64,000 nt of DNA, taken from Lachnospiraceae bacterium (lineage in GTDB: Bacteria; Bacillota; Clostridia; Lachnospirales; Lachnospiraceae). Where the stretch lies: assembly GCA_017620255.1 (NCBI GenBank), contig JAFZQU010000024.1, positions 43,017 to 107,016 on the forward strand, given 5' to 3'. The position numbers were made by a program, and so were the translations under genes. Below, in pieces: positions 10,313 through 18,975 of the stretch (position 1 is the first letter of the stretch; each line of letters starts with the position of its first letter). The notes under the pieces were generated by a model, which was given only the letters and a program-made list of their open reading frames with translations, was not told the DNA's origin and did no database searches.

Positions 10313-12856
10313 TTATTTGACCACCGTGATATAAACGATGTCCTTCAACTTGCCGCAGGTGATGGTGACTTTCGCGTAACTGCCTTTCTCCGGTTTCGTA
10401 AGGCTTGTTGCATAGAGCACTCCGTTTTTGATCTTCACCCCTCCGGAAGCACTGATCTTTACATTTTTCAGATCCGTTGAATCGTAAGGAGTGATCATGG
10501 CTTCGATGGTCCCGCAGGAGCCCTTGCGCATGGTCAGGATCTTCACATCCTCCGAGTCGTCGTATTGCCTGGTTTTTCTGTTATAGACCTTAATGGGCCC
10601 CGATCCGATCTTCAGGGTGCCGCTCACGGCCGTTACAGCCGTTGCGGGCCGCGTGACCGTCACCTTGCACCGCTGTATGTTCGCATACAGCTGCCCTTTG
10701 TTCCTGCTCTTTACGATGATATAGGTATACCCCGGATTGTTAGCCTTGATCCGTATGGTCGCTGCTCCCTTTTTGCCTTTTGTATCCGTATTAACCAGGT
10801 CTGTGAGGTTCTCGACACCGGCCACATTGGCATTTAAGGATTCGCATTCGATGATGTAGTTTTCATCGACCGCATCGGCCTTTTGTTTGGAGGATACGGT
10901 CAGCTCCAGATCAAAGGTATTGTTCCCCTCCGTGGTCACCATGCTGACGCTTTGCTTCTTCAGGGAAAGGGTATGGGTCTTGTCCTCTTTGTTGCTTGGC
11001 TTGTCCGCTACGATGGGATGTACGTAAACCGGCACCATGGAAGTGAGGTCAACACTTTTGGTCTTACCGGTCACAGGGTCGATAACCGTCTGCTTTACCG
11101 TGGCGGCAACAAGAATAGGATTGTAATTCGGTTCAATCGCTTCCTTGGCGGTCAGTACCCCGTTTTTGACCGTGACAAATCTGTTGTCCTTTTTAAATTT
11201 AATATTGCCGTTCTTATCTCTGTCGTAAATCCAATTGCCGTATCTGTCCTGCTTCGGTATCGGCCACGCATACACGTTCCATGTCACATTCTTGGGATCC
11301 GTGCTGTCGCAGGGATAGATTTGGGCCCGAAGGTTCAGATCTTCACCGCTTTTGAGTATAATGGTCTTCTCTGGCTTTTTATTCCAGTTCGTCCAGTTGG
11401 TGTGGAACATTTCATTCTCGTCGCTGACATCCGGTCTGGATCTGCCGTTCTCGTCGAGGATCACGACCTTCTCTGTCGGACTGATCACGGTGACTTTGCA
11501 GGTGGCTTTTTTGTTTCCGCAATAGGCGGTGACCACCGCTTCTCCCGCGCCTTTTGCGTAGAATGTCCCGTCTGAACCCGTCGTCACGATATCCTTATTC
11601 TCTGTAATATATGTGACCGGCGGCAGATTTTCGGCCGAAACCCCTTTTGCGGGAGTCGCCAGGGCGGGATTGAAGTCACTGCTTCCCTTCACCAGCGTCA
11701 GGGATGTTTTCACATACTTCAACTTGGAGAGTTTTGTGTCCTTATCCCGGTCTTCCGGTTCCTCCTCACCGCTCTCCTGTCCCTGATACAAAACCTTTCT
11801 TTCAAGGAATTGAACCGTCACATCCGTATTGCCCATGGTAAACATGGTCTGCGGGCTGGTTTCCTCCCACGGCTCCGCTCCGGTTATGATCCATTTCACA
11901 AATTCATAGCCGTCCTCGGATTCGTTTCCGTCATAGCAATTTCTCTTCCACCGGATAATGATGTCCTCGCCGCTCTTTGCCGAATTGGCACTGTAATCCA
12001 ATGTTTGCGATGAATACAGAAAGGCTTCCGCATTATTCTGTACATAGATCCTATGATACTGCTGCGGTTTCGGATCCGGCTGATCCGGCCCCTTGATCTT
12101 TGCCTGCAGTTCCGGAACGGGGAAAGTTGCGGCCCATGCGGCTCCGGCTTTACCCGCAGCACTGTCCGTCCCGAAAGTCACATTTGCATGAAAGAAGATT
12201 TCACTGTCCGTGGCAGTATGAAAACCATCCACACCGGCAGGGGCTTCCCATGTAAGATGGACCGGAACAGCCAGATAAGTTCCGCCCAGCCCGTAATCGT
12301 CAGGTGCCTTCGTCTGCAATTTCAGATAGGCGCTCTCGGGAAGAAAGCTGCGGATCTGTGCGTTGCTGCGGTCGCTGCTGCATTTGTATTCCGTCCGTAG
12401 TGCAGTCGTAAGGTTTACATCCGAATAGAAGAAAGACTGATCCTCTTCCCCCCCTACCTCCGTATCTTCCGTAAGATAGCCGGCGAGATAACTTTCATTG
12501 CCTGCTCCGTCTCCAATATAGAAGGTACCGTTTCCGGTTATGGCAGTCTGCGGGATCTCAAAAGTGACTGATGTACCCTCTGCCGTCTTCTGATCCACAT
12601 ATTTCAGTTTTCCGGTAAGGGTATCCCAGTTTAGAACATTGTCGGCGCTGTCTATGCCGTCCAGAACATAGATAACATAGTCAGCGCCCGATGTGGCATC
12701 GTTTGTGTACGTATAGACACCATTCTGCGGTTTTATGACCGTCAGCGTATTTTCCGGCTCCAGTGCCCATACGGCAGTCGCCGGCAAAAGCATTACAAAA
12801 ATCAAAAATACAAAGCGTAAAACAGAAAACCGTCCAAACATCATCCGATCTTTCAT
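10313..12856 (-). CDS. Secreted protein with bacterial Ig-like (Big_2-type) segments
   Basis: About 847 residues. A signal peptide (FVFLIFVMLLPATAVWA) is followed by beta-rich repeats. The middle segment PATPAKGVSAENLPPV through AVVTAYCGNKKATCKVTVIS resembles Big_2 domains, and a second such block ends the protein (GSYAKVTITCGKLKDIVYITVVK). A short segment YEFVKWIITGAEPW...DVTVQFLER resembles extracellular repeats of the InlB-B type. No LPXTG-like motif is seen. Two starts are possible: ATG at 12856 after GGGAGGGAGC, or GTG at 12886 after GGAGGTTTTTTT. I prefer 12856 because the nearest TATAAT would place the transcript start at the ribosome site of the GTG. It heads an operon with the unknown secreted protein downstream. 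Confidence 0.75.
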   Translation of the reverse strand: MKDRMMFGRFSVLRFVFLIFVMLLPATAVWALEPENTLTVIKPQNGVYTYTNDATSGADYVIYVLDGIDSADNVLNWDTLTGKLKYVDQKTAEGTSVTFEIPQTAITGNGTFYIGDGAGNESYLAGYLTEDTEVGGEEDQSFFYSDVNLTTALRTEYKCSSDRSNAQIRSFLPESAYLKLQTKAPDDYGLGGTYLAVPVHLTWEAPAGVDGFHTATDSEIFFHANVTFGTDSAAGKAGAAWAATFPVPELQAKIKGPDQPDPKPQQYHRIYVQNNAEAFLYSSQTLDYSANSAKSGEDIIIRWKRNCYDGNESEDGYEFVKWIITGAEPWEETSPQTMFTMGNTDVTVQFLERKVLYQGQESGEEEPEDRDKDTKLSKLKYVKTSLTLVKGSSDFNPALATPAKGVSAENLPPVTYITENKDIVTTGSDGTFYAKGAGEAVVTAYCGNKKATCKVTVISPTEKVVILDENGRSRPDVSDENEMFHTNWTNWNKKPEKTIILKSGEDLNLRAQIYPCDSTDPKNVTWNVYAWPIPKQDRYGNWIYDRDKNGNIKFKKDNRFVTVKNGVLTAKEAIEPNYNPILVAATVKQTVIDPVTGKTKSVDLTSMVPVYVHPIVADKPSNKEDKTHTLSLKKQSVSMVTTEGNNTFDLELTVSSKQKADAVDENYIIECESLNANVAGVENLTDLVNTDTKGKKGAATIRIKANNPGYTYIIVKSRNKGQLYANIQRCKVTVTRPATAVTAVSGTLKIGSGPIKVYNRKTRQYDDSEDVKILTMRKGSCGTIEAMITPYDSTDLKNVKISASGGVKIKNGVLYATSLTKPEKGSYAKVTITCGKLKDIVYITVVK

Positions 12857-12935
12857 ATCCGCTCCCTCCCAGACATTGTGCGACACAAAAAAACCTCCGA
12901 TTATATTATACCTTGCCGGACATAAAACAACATAC

Positions 12936-12971
12936 GCGTGACAGATTTGTCAATGACATTTTCTGTCACGC
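12936..12971. promoter_or_regulatory. Nested 36-bp palindrome upstream of the secreted-protein operon
   Basis: Outer arms GCGTGACAG (12936-12944) and CTGTCACGC (12963-12971) are perfect inverted repeats. Between them lies a second perfect palindrome, TGTCA-A-TGACA (12948-12958). Four TGACA half-sites are thus arranged symmetrically just upstream of TATAAT boxes at 12900-12910. This is the architecture of an operator for a dimeric or tetrameric regulator. The regulator is not identifiable here. Confidence 0.5.
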
Positions 12972-13010
12972 ATTCTTTCCACCGTCCGCTCCCGGTTTGT
13001 TTTTGCACAC

Positions 13011-13042
13011 AAAAAAGCCGGATGCATTTTGGTGCATCCGGC
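13011..13042 (-). terminator. Intrinsic terminator of tpiA
   Basis: Ten-base perfect stem (13017-13026 with 13033-13042), 6-base loop, then six T on the minus strand. It closes the glycolytic genes before the secreted-protein operon promoter region. Confidence 0.92.
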
Positions 13043-13066
13043 TCCCTTATGATCTTTTCTTTTCTG

Positions 13067-13813
13067 TTAAGCGTTCACGATCTGGCCGAAATCAGGCTTC
13101 AGGGAAGCGCCGCCGATCAGGCCGCCGTCGATGTCGGGCTTTGCAAGCAGTTCAGCCGCATTACCTGCGTTCATGGAACCGCCGTACTGGATGCGTACCG
13201 CTTCTGCGGTCGCTGCATCGTACATTTCAGCGATCAGGTCGCGGATGCCTTTGCAGACTTCCTGTGCCTGGTCGGATGTAGCGGTCTTGCCGGTTCCGAT
13301 CGCCCAGATGGGCTCATAAGCGATGACCATCGTCTTTACCTGGTCAGCGCTGACACCTGCAAGGTCAGACTTGATCTGCAGACGGATCCAGTCCATGGTC
13401 ACGTTCATCTCTCTCTGCTCTAAGCTCTCGCCGCAGCAAAGGATCGGTGTGATGCCTGCCTCAAACGCCTTCTTAACCTTCTTGTTTAAGAAGCAGTCGT
13501 CCTCCTTGAAGTATTCTCTTCTCTCGGAGTGGCCGATGATCACATATTCCACACCTGCATCTTTGAGCATCGGTGCGGAGATCTCGCCTGTGTAAGCGCC
13601 CTTGTCTTCAATGTAGAAGTTCTCGGCGCCGACATGTACGTTGGTTCCCTTTACGGCCTGTGCCACGGGAACGATATCGATGGCGGGTACGCAGTACACA
13701 ACGTCAACCGCATCATTTTTCACCAGATCCTTTAAAGTATCGCAGAGCGCAACCGCCTCACTGGGCGTCATGTTCATCTTCCAGTTGCCTGCGATGATTC
13801 TTCTTCTTGCCAT
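13067..13813 (-). CDS. tpiA: Triosephosphate isomerase
   Basis: Cytosolic glycolytic enzyme interconverting dihydroxyacetone phosphate and glyceraldehyde 3-phosphate, 248 residues. The N-terminal GNWKMN, the catalytic-His region [10 protein letters not shown], the catalytic-Glu motif [13 protein letters not shown] and the phosphate-binding GGSMNAGN and GLIGGASLK are all present. AAGGAGAG precedes the ATG at a good distance. It follows pgk by 174 bases, a gap that holds an unusual inverted-repeat element. Confidence 0.97.
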   Translation of the reverse strand: MARRRIIAGNWKMNMTPSEAVALCDTLKDLVKNDAVDVVYCVPAIDIVPVAQAVKGTNVHVGAENFYIEDKGAYTGEISAPMLKDAGVEYVIIGHSERREYFKEDDCFLNKKVKKAFEAGITPILCCGESLEQREMNVTMDWIRLQIKSDLAGVSADQVKTMVIAYEPIWAIGTGKTATSDQAQEVCKGIRDLIAEMYDAATAEAVRIQYGGSMNAGNAAELLAKPDIDGGLIGGASLKPDFGQIVNA

Positions 13814-13834
13814 ATATTCTCTCCTTAACTTAAT

Positions 13835-13965
13835 GGATGTGAACAGCCGGTGTGCTTCGAGGGACGATCCGCAGCCCGGTTCTTAACGAGGTTTTTTCGA
13901 GTTTAGAACCGTTGTGCGAGGACACGAGCGAAAGCGTCCCCGAGAAGCATTGCCGGATGTGAACA
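13835..13965. repeat. Intergenic inverted-repeat element flanked by 11-bp direct repeats
   Basis: The tpiA-pgk gap contains two copies of GGATGTGAACA exactly 120 bases apart (13835-13845, 13955-13965). Inside them are imperfect inverted ends of about 22 bases (around 13846-13866 and 13935-13956, sharing CCGG, TGCTTC and GGGACG) and an inner pair GGTTCT/AGAACC around a T-rich loop at about 13880-13910. The arrangement fits a small non-autonomous element with target duplications, or a structured leader of tpiA. No coding potential is seen. Confidence 0.5.
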
Positions 13966-13987
13966 TCTTCATGATAACGAAATGATC

Positions 13988-15220
13988 TTATTTGTCATCT
14001 GCCGCATAAACGCCCGGCAGTTCCTTACCCTCTAAGAATTCCAGGGAAGCGCCGCCGCCTGTGGAAATGTGGCTCATCTTATCCGCAAAACCAAGCTGGT
14101 TGCATGCAGCTGCGGAATCGCCGCCGCCGATGATCGTTGTTGCATCTGTCTCTGCCAGAGCCTTTGCAACTGCGATCGTGCCCTTTGCGAGCGTCGGGTT
14201 CTCGAATACGCCCATCGGTCCGTTCCAGACAACCGTCTTGGCTGATTTTACAGCATCTGCGAACAGTGCCTGTGTCTTGGGTCCGATATCCAGACCTTCC
14301 TGGTCTGCAGGGATCTTGTCGGAATCAACATATGTAACATCGATCGGAGCATCGATGGGATCCGGGAAGGATGCAGCCACGCCCGTATCAACGGGAAGCA
14401 GCAGCTTCTTGCCGAGTTTCTCAGCCTTAGCCATCATCTCTTTGCAGTAATCAACCTTCTCATCATCCACAAGAGACTTACCGATCTCAAAACCTTTTGC
14501 CTTTAAGAATGTGAAAGCCATGCCGCCGCCGATGATCAGGGTATCAGCCTTCTCAAGCAGGTTGTCGATCACGTTCAGCTTGTCGGCAACCTTTGCGCCG
14601 CCGAGGATCGCTACGAACGGACGAACCGGATTCTCTACAGCGTTGCCGAGGAAGTTGATCTCTTTCTGCATCAGATAACCGACTGCATTTGTGCCGCCTT
14701 TTTCGCTGATGTACTTCGTAACAACAGCAACGGAAGCATGTGCTCTGTGTGCGGAACCGAAAGCATCGCATACATAGTCGTCAGCCAGATCAGCCAGTTC
14801 TTTTGCAAACGCTTCGCCTGCATCGCCGGGCTTGGTCTCTTCTTTGCCACGGAAACGTGTATTCTGCAGAAGAACAACATCGCCTTCCTTCATGGCAGCA
14901 ACAGCGTCTGTTGCAGCCTGGCCCGTAACGTTGTAATCGGAAACGAAAACAACTTCCTTGCCGAGTTTCTCGGAAAGACGCTTTGCAACCGGTGCAAGGG
15001 ATTCCTTCTCATTGGGGCCTTCTTTTACTTTACCGAGGTGGGAGCAAAGGATCACCTTTGCGCCGTCATTCATCAGTTTCTGGATCGTGGGCAGTGCTGC
15101 CACGATACGTGTCTCGTCTGTGATCTCGCCGTTCTTGAGCGGTACGTTAAAATCACATCTTACCAGGACTCTTCTGCCCTTTGCGTTAAAATCGTCTACG
15201 GATTTCTTGTTAAGTGCCAT
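13988..15220 (-). CDS. pgk: Phosphoglycerate kinase
   Basis: Cytosolic kinase transferring phosphate from 1,3-bisphosphoglycerate to ADP, 410 residues, typical bacterial length. The N-terminal substrate site [21 protein letters not shown], split by KNG, and the SHLGKVK segment are visible, as are [16 protein letters not shown] and the nucleotide-binding C-terminal [13 protein letters not shown]. It lies between gap and tpiA in the usual clostridial order gap-pgk-tpiA. A terminator after gap suggests pgk and tpiA depend on read-through or their own promoter. Confidence 0.97.
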   Translation of the reverse strand: MALNKKSVDDFNAKGRRVLVRCDFNVPLKNGEITDETRIVAALPTIQKLMNDGAKVILCSHLGKVKEGPNEKESLAPVAKRLSEKLGKEVVFVSDYNVTGQAATDAVAAMKEGDVVLLQNTRFRGKEETKPGDAGEAFAKELADLADDYVCDAFGSAHRAHASVAVVTKYISEKGGTNAVGYLMQKEINFLGNAVENPVRPFVAILGGAKVADKLNVIDNLLEKADTLIIGGGMAFTFLKAKGFEIGKSLVDDEKVDYCKEMMAKAEKLGKKLLLPVDTGVAASFPDPIDAPIDVTYVDSDKIPADQEGLDIGPKTQALFADAVKSAKTVVWNGPMGVFENPTLAKGTIAVAKALAETDATTIIGGGDSAAACNQLGFADKMSHISTGGGASLEFLEGKELPGVYAADDK

Positions 15221-15290
15221 AATTGTTTCTCCTTTATCTTTTTATTCTCATGCGCCGTCCCCTGCGCGATGGCAAATGGTCCGGTTGCAT

Positions 15291-15323
15291 AAAACAGGGT
15301 CCGGTCCAAAAGACCGGACCCTG
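15291..15323 (-). terminator. Intrinsic terminator of gap
   Basis: Twelve-base perfect stem (15295-15306 with 15312-15323), 5-base loop, then TTTT on the minus strand. It lies in the 128-base gap before pgk, so gap may be expressed at a higher level than pgk-tpiA. Confidence 0.88.
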
Positions 15324-15348
15324 AAGGTCATACTTGGTTTGGTTAAAC

Positions 15349-16356
15349 TTATTTCAGATCGGAGAAGTACTTGATCGTACGAACCATCTGGGATGTGTAG
15401 CTGTTCTCGTTGTCATACCAGGAAACAACCTGTACCAGATTGTCAGCGCCAACCATGGTCTGTGTTGCATCGAAAATGGAACCGTATGTGGAACCAACGA
15501 TATCGCTGGAAACGATCTGATCTTCGTTGTAGCCGTAAGACTCGTTAGCAACTTTCTTCATGTAAGCGTTGATCTCTTCCTTCGTAACGGACTTCTCAAC
15601 AGTTGCAACCAGGATCGTGGTGGAACCTGTCGGGGTCGGAACACGCTGTGCGCTACCGATCAGTTTGCCGTTCAGTTCAGGGATAACAAGGCCGATAGCC
15701 TTAGCAGCACCTGTGGAGTTGGGAACGATGTTGATCGCGCCTGCGCGGGATCTTCTTAAGTCACCCTTTCTCTGAGGGCCGTCAAGGATCATCTGATCAC
15801 CTGTGTAAGCGTGGATCGTGCTCATGATACCGGACTTGATGCCTGCCAGATCGTTCAGAGCCTTAGCCATCGGAGCCAGGCAGTTTGTTGTACAGGATGC
15901 TGCGGAAATGATGGTATCTTCCGGCTTCAGATCCGTGTGGTTAACATTGTATACGATAGTAGGAAGATCATTTCCTGCAGGAGCGGAGATAACAACCTTA
16001 CGTGCACCTGCATTGATGTGTGCCTGTGCTTTTTCCTTGGAGGTGTAGAAACCGGAGCATTCCAGAACTACGTCTACGCCAAGCTCGCCCCAAGGACAGT
16101 TATTTGCATCGGGCTCTTTGTAGATCTTAAGAGTCTTGCCGTTTACTGTGATCGTACCTGCTTCGTCATCAGCGGATACGGTGCTGGCCAGAGCGTATGT
16201 ACCCTGTGCGCTGTCATACTTTAAAAGATGAGCCAGCATCTTAGGGGTTGTTAAGTCGTTGATTGCTACTACTTCGTATCCGTCAGCACCAAACATCTGT
16301 CTGAATGCAAGACGACCGATACGACCAAAACCATTGATTGCTACTTTTACTGCCAT
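15349..16356 (-). CDS. gap: Glyceraldehyde-3-phosphate dehydrogenase, type I
   Basis: NAD-dependent glycolytic enzyme, 335 residues. The Rossmann motif [14 protein letters not shown], the NAD-type INDLTT loop, the catalytic cysteine in [12 protein letters not shown] and the phosphate-binding histidine region HAYTGDQ are all intact. [19 protein letters not shown] and [14 protein letters not shown] are family signatures. AGGAGG precedes the ATG. Its own promoter is visible upstream. Confidence 0.98.
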   Translation of the reverse strand: MAVKVAINGFGRIGRLAFRQMFGADGYEVVAINDLTTPKMLAHLLKYDSAQGTYALASTVSADDEAGTITVNGKTLKIYKEPDANNCPWGELGVDVVLECSGFYTSKEKAQAHINAGARKVVISAPAGNDLPTIVYNVNHTDLKPEDTIISAASCTTNCLAPMAKALNDLAGIKSGIMSTIHAYTGDQMILDGPQRKGDLRRSRAGAINIVPNSTGAAKAIGLVIPELNGKLIGSAQRVPTPTGSTTILVATVEKSVTKEEINAYMKKVANESYGYNEDQIVSSDIVGSTYGSIFDATQTMVGADNLVQVVSWYDNENSYTSQMVRTIKYFSDLK

Positions 16357-16410
16357 TCTTGATTCCTCCTAATAATGTATTTGATCATTCAAAAATTATC
16401 AGCAAAGTAT

Positions 16411-16439
16411 ATTTTAACGAATTGCACGGAAAAATACAA
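16411..16439 (-). promoter_or_regulatory. Promoter of gap
   Basis: Minus-strand TTGTAT (16434-16439) and TAAAAT (16411-16416) are separated by 17 bases, giving a leader of about 45 nt before the ATG at 16356. The -10 is good and the -35 matches only its TTG half. Confidence 0.5.
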
Positions 16440-16540
16440 GTGTTAATTTCTTGATTTTCACTGTAAAGAATGCTATTTATATACATGATCGGAAAGTACG
16501 GATTATTGAATGTCCGTTCACTATTCTTCGGAGGTATCTC

Positions 16541-17362
16541 ATGGCGATCAAAGCCGACTATCATATGCATACACACCACTCGGGCGACAGCAGCGCGCGC
16601 ATGGAAGACATGATCGGGCGCGCCGTCTCCCTCGGCCTTACACATATCTGCTTCACGGAGCACCATGATCCGGATTTTGTCTATGACACGCCGGATAAGG
16701 AAGGCATGTTTGAACTGGACATCCCGCCCTACCGCGAGGAATGCCTGCGGCTGTCCAAAGAGAATGCGGACAGGATCTCTGTCGGCTTCGGCATCGAGCT
16801 TGGCGTACAGCCGGACATTCCGGATACGCTTGCAGCCGTCGCAGGGAGCGAAGCCTTTGATTTTATCATCGCATCCTCGCACCTTTGCCATAAGAAGGAT
16901 CCCTACTATGCTTCCTTCTATGAAGGGCGCACCATAAAGGAAGCCATGACGGAATATTTCGAGTCGATCCTCGAGAATATCCGCGCGTTTGATGATTTTG
17001 ACGTATACGGACACCTGGATTATGCGGTCCGCTATGCACCCGTGACGGACCTTTCCGCATATAAATATGAAGATTATGCGGACATAACCGATGAGATCTT
17101 ACGTACGCTGATCGAACGGGGAAAAGGGATCGAGATCAATACCGGCGGGCTGCGTAAGGCATTGAAGCGCACAAACCCCGGCGAGGAAGTCTTAAAGCGT
17201 TACCGCGAGCTTGGCGGTGAGATCCTGACTGTTGCTTCCGATGCGCACGAGCCTGCCATCATAGGAGACGGCTTTGACATGGCGGAAGCGATCCTCACGC
17301 GCTGCGGTTTCCGGTATTATACATACTTCAGGGAAAGAAAACCGTTCTTCCTGCCGCTGTAA
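16541..17362 (+). CDS. PHP-family phosphatase, HisJ-type histidinol-phosphatase
   Basis: A 273-residue PHP-domain protein. The start at 16541 is chosen over an upstream in-frame ATG because GGAGGT lies six bases before it and the conserved N-terminus MAIKADYHMHTHHSGDSS begins there. Metal ligands of the PHP fold are visible: HMHTHHSGD, FTEHHDPDF, SSHLCHKKDPYY, GHLDYAVRY and SDAHEP. Family members dephosphorylate L-histidinol phosphate in histidine synthesis. No other his gene is nearby, so the substrate is unproven. It is divergent from gap and convergent with xerD. Confidence 0.85.
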   Translation: MAIKADYHMHTHHSGDSSARMEDMIGRAVSLGLTHICFTEHHDPDFVYDTPDKEGMFELDIPPYREECLRLSKENADRISVGFGIELGVQPDIPDTLAAVAGSEAFDFIIASSHLCHKKDPYYASFYEGRTIKEAMTEYFESILENIRAFDDFDVYGHLDYAVRYAPVTDLSAYKYEDYADITDEILRTLIERGKGIEINTGGLRKALKRTNPGEEVLKRYRELGGEILTVASDAHEPAIIGDGFDMAEAILTRCGFRYYTYFRERKPFFLPL

Positions 17363-17422
17363 AGGGAATCGTTCCATCCTGCCATTATGATGCATGGCGT
17401 TATGTAAACCGCATTCACGCCT

Positions 17423-17470
17423 GATACCTACTAAATCGCAATCAATCAATATTTAGTAGGTATCTTTTTT
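17423..17470 (+). terminator. Hairpin A1, terminator of the PHP phosphatase gene
   Basis: Perfect 14-base arms (17423-17436 and 17451-17464) enclose a 14-base loop and are followed at once by six T. It lies 60 bases after the stop codon. It is also the first member of the tandem hairpin array. Confidence 0.75.
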
Positions 17471-17696
17471 ATTTCCAAATATCTATCGTACCTACCGGAT
17501 ATAAAAAAGTATCCGATTGGTATGTATTCACTAAGCCGGTAACAGTTCAAATGATAAGTTTTTTTCAATTTGAGAGAAAATTATGGTAAACCAATGCCTA
17601 CTAAAGGTATTATAAAAGCCGTTTAGTAGGCAAGCGCGCAGAACGCTCTTTTTTTCTGTACCTACCGGAATGAGAATATGCCCCATTCGGTTGGTA
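17423..17696. repeat. Tandem array of four related hairpins, two A-B pairs with a 170-bp period
   Basis: Hairpins A1 (17423-17464), B1 (17489-17522), A2 (17596-17631) and B2 (17659-17696) each begin with a TACCTAC-like arm and close with a GTAGGTA-like or TTGGTA arm. A-to-B spacing is 64 bases in both pairs and the pair repeats after 170 bases. Arms differ between copies in a compensatory way: ACCTAC/GTAGGT in A1 becomes GCCTAC/GTAGGC in A2, and GGATA/TATCC in B1 becomes GGAATG/CATTC in B2. The convergent 422-base gap between the PHP gene and xerD has no open frame here. The remainder, 17697-17775, shows nothing clear. Confidence 0.7.
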
Positions 17697-17775
17697 TTTA
17701 TTTGTAGTATGGGTATATCAAGCAGCGGAAATTGAAGTATCCGGTACCCGGCTGCAGATATGAAGCAGGGAACAG

Positions 17776-17805
17776 AAAAAGAGCTCATCCTCTCGGATGG
17801 GCTCT
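17776..17805 (-). terminator. Intrinsic terminator overlapping the 3' end of xerD
   Basis: Eleven-base stem with one mismatch (17780-17790 with 17795-17805), GAGA tetraloop on the minus strand, then TTTTT. The xerD stop codon (17785-17787) lies inside the distal arm. Confidence 0.8.
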
Positions 17806-18669
17806 TGTATATACCTCGCGGATGCGATTGTGATTCATGGATGCGTAGATCTGTGTGGTGGAGATGTCGGAGTGTCCGAGCATTTCCTGTACCGACCGCA
17901 AGTCGGCACCGTTCTCAACCAGATGTGCCGCAAAGGAATGCCTGAGTGTGTGCGGCGTGATATCGGAAGTGATCCCCGCCTTCTTGGCGTAGAACTTGAT
18001 CAGTTTCCAGAAGCCCTGGCGGCTCATCTTCTGTCCCGAACAGTTTGCAAACAGGATCGGGGAAGTGGGATCCTCTACCATCACGTTTCTGGAAGACTCC
18101 AGATAACGGATCAGGGCGTGCCTCGCTTCGTTGCCGAAAGGAATGATCCTTTCCTTGTTTGCATCCCGGCACAGAATATAATTCATCTGCATGTTTACAT
18201 CCGAGACCTGCAGTCCGATCAATTCCGAAACACGAATGCCGGTTGCATAGAGCAACTCCAGCATTGCTTTGTCACGAATCTCTTTGGGCGTATCGCCTCT
18301 TGGCTGTTCCAAAAGACGTACGACCTCCTCCATGGTGAGAATTTCCGGCATCTTCTTTTCAATCTTAGGAGATTTTAAGCCGGTGGACGGATCCTCCTTG
18401 AGTCCCAGTTCCTTGACGGCATATCCGAAAAACGCTTTCATCGATGCGATGTTGCGGGATACGGTAGCCGCTTTGAAACCATTCTCGTTGAGATCTTGTA
18501 TATATGCTTCCAGATCGGAAGGACTAACTTGTTCTGCTTTGGTGATTCCTCTGGCTGACAGGAACTTCTCCATCTTGGCCAGGTCTCGTTTGTAACTAAG
18601 TTCTGTGTTTGTAGATGTTTTTTTAACGTTATGTAAATACGTTATAAACGCCTGCAGTTGCTGTTCCAT
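17785..18669 (-). CDS. xerD: Site-specific tyrosine recombinase XerD
   Basis: A 294-residue recombinase that resolves chromosome dimers at dif together with its XerC-type partner. The N-terminal SAM-like DNA-binding domain covers about residues 1-85. The catalytic domain shows Arg in YATGIRVSEL, HTLRHSFAAHL, His in MLGHSDIS and the nucleophile Tyr in TTQIYASM. The length is typical. The neighbour nudF gives the xerD-nudF pairing known in Bacillus and clostridia, so this is a housekeeping recombinase and not a mobile-element integrase. It has its own sigma-A-type promoter. Confidence 0.92.
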   Translation of the reverse strand: MEQQLQAFITYLHNVKKTSTNTELSYKRDLAKMEKFLSARGITKAEQVSPSDLEAYIQDLNENGFKAATVSRNIASMKAFFGYAVKELGLKEDPSTGLKSPKIEKKMPEILTMEEVVRLLEQPRGDTPKEIRDKAMLELLYATGIRVSELIGLQVSDVNMQMNYILCRDANKERIIPFGNEARHALIRYLESSRNVMVEDPTSPILFANCSGQKMSRQGFWKLIKFYAKKAGITSDITPHTLRHSFAAHLVENGADLRSVQEMLGHSDISTTQIYASMNHNRIREVYTRAHPRG

Positions 18670-18732
18670 TCGTTCAATAAACCTTCCTGCCTAAGAACGG
18701 GTCAAACCTGCTCTCAACTCGTTACTTTAACC

Positions 18733-18761
18733 ATTATAAGCAGATTTCCCACGAAAAGCAA
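18733..18761 (-). promoter_or_regulatory. Promoter of xerD
   Basis: Minus-strand TTGCTT (18756-18761) and TATAAT (18733-18738) are separated by exactly 17 bases, about 64 bases upstream of the xerD ATG. Confidence 0.65.
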
Positions 18762-18767
18762 TCGCAA

Positions 18768-18858
18768 ATTTTGCCCATTTTTAGCCACTTTGCGCATGGT
18801 CAGGCAAAAAAATACAACATGTCGGTTTGCGCGATTTTGCCCATCACAACATGTTGTA
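18768..18858. promoter_or_regulatory. Repeats upstream of the xerD promoter
   Basis: The 306-base nudF-xerD gap is AT-rich. ATTTTGCCCAT occurs twice, 66 bases apart (18768-18778, 18834-18844). A perfect palindrome ACAACATGTTGT (about 18846-18857) has a partial copy ACAACATGT at about 18814-18822. They sit just upstream of the xerD -35. A regulatory role is possible. The rest of the gap (18859-18975) shows only poly-A/T runs. Confidence 0.3.
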
Positions 18859-18975
18859 AAAATTTTGTAAAAAAATTATTTTTTTCGTAACGATTTTTGC
18901 GGCGAAATATTAACATAATCCGAAAAAATCGTATTTTTATGAAAACTTTTTATAGAAACCGTAGGAATCCGGTGC

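Noticed and set aside
16385..17014. 209-codon minus-strand frame
   Set aside because: It overlaps the PHP phosphatase, whose metal motifs are complete, and covers the gap promoter.
17423..17696. Hairpin array read as a CRISPR or integron attC array
   Set aside because: Repeats are inverted and few, with no cas genes, and the ends lack the attC core (GTTRRRY). The neighbouring recombinase is a housekeeping XerD.
17785..18669. Tyrosine recombinase as a sign of an integrated element
   Set aside because: Its sequence and its linkage to nudF fit chromosomal XerD, and no phage or conjugation genes are present.
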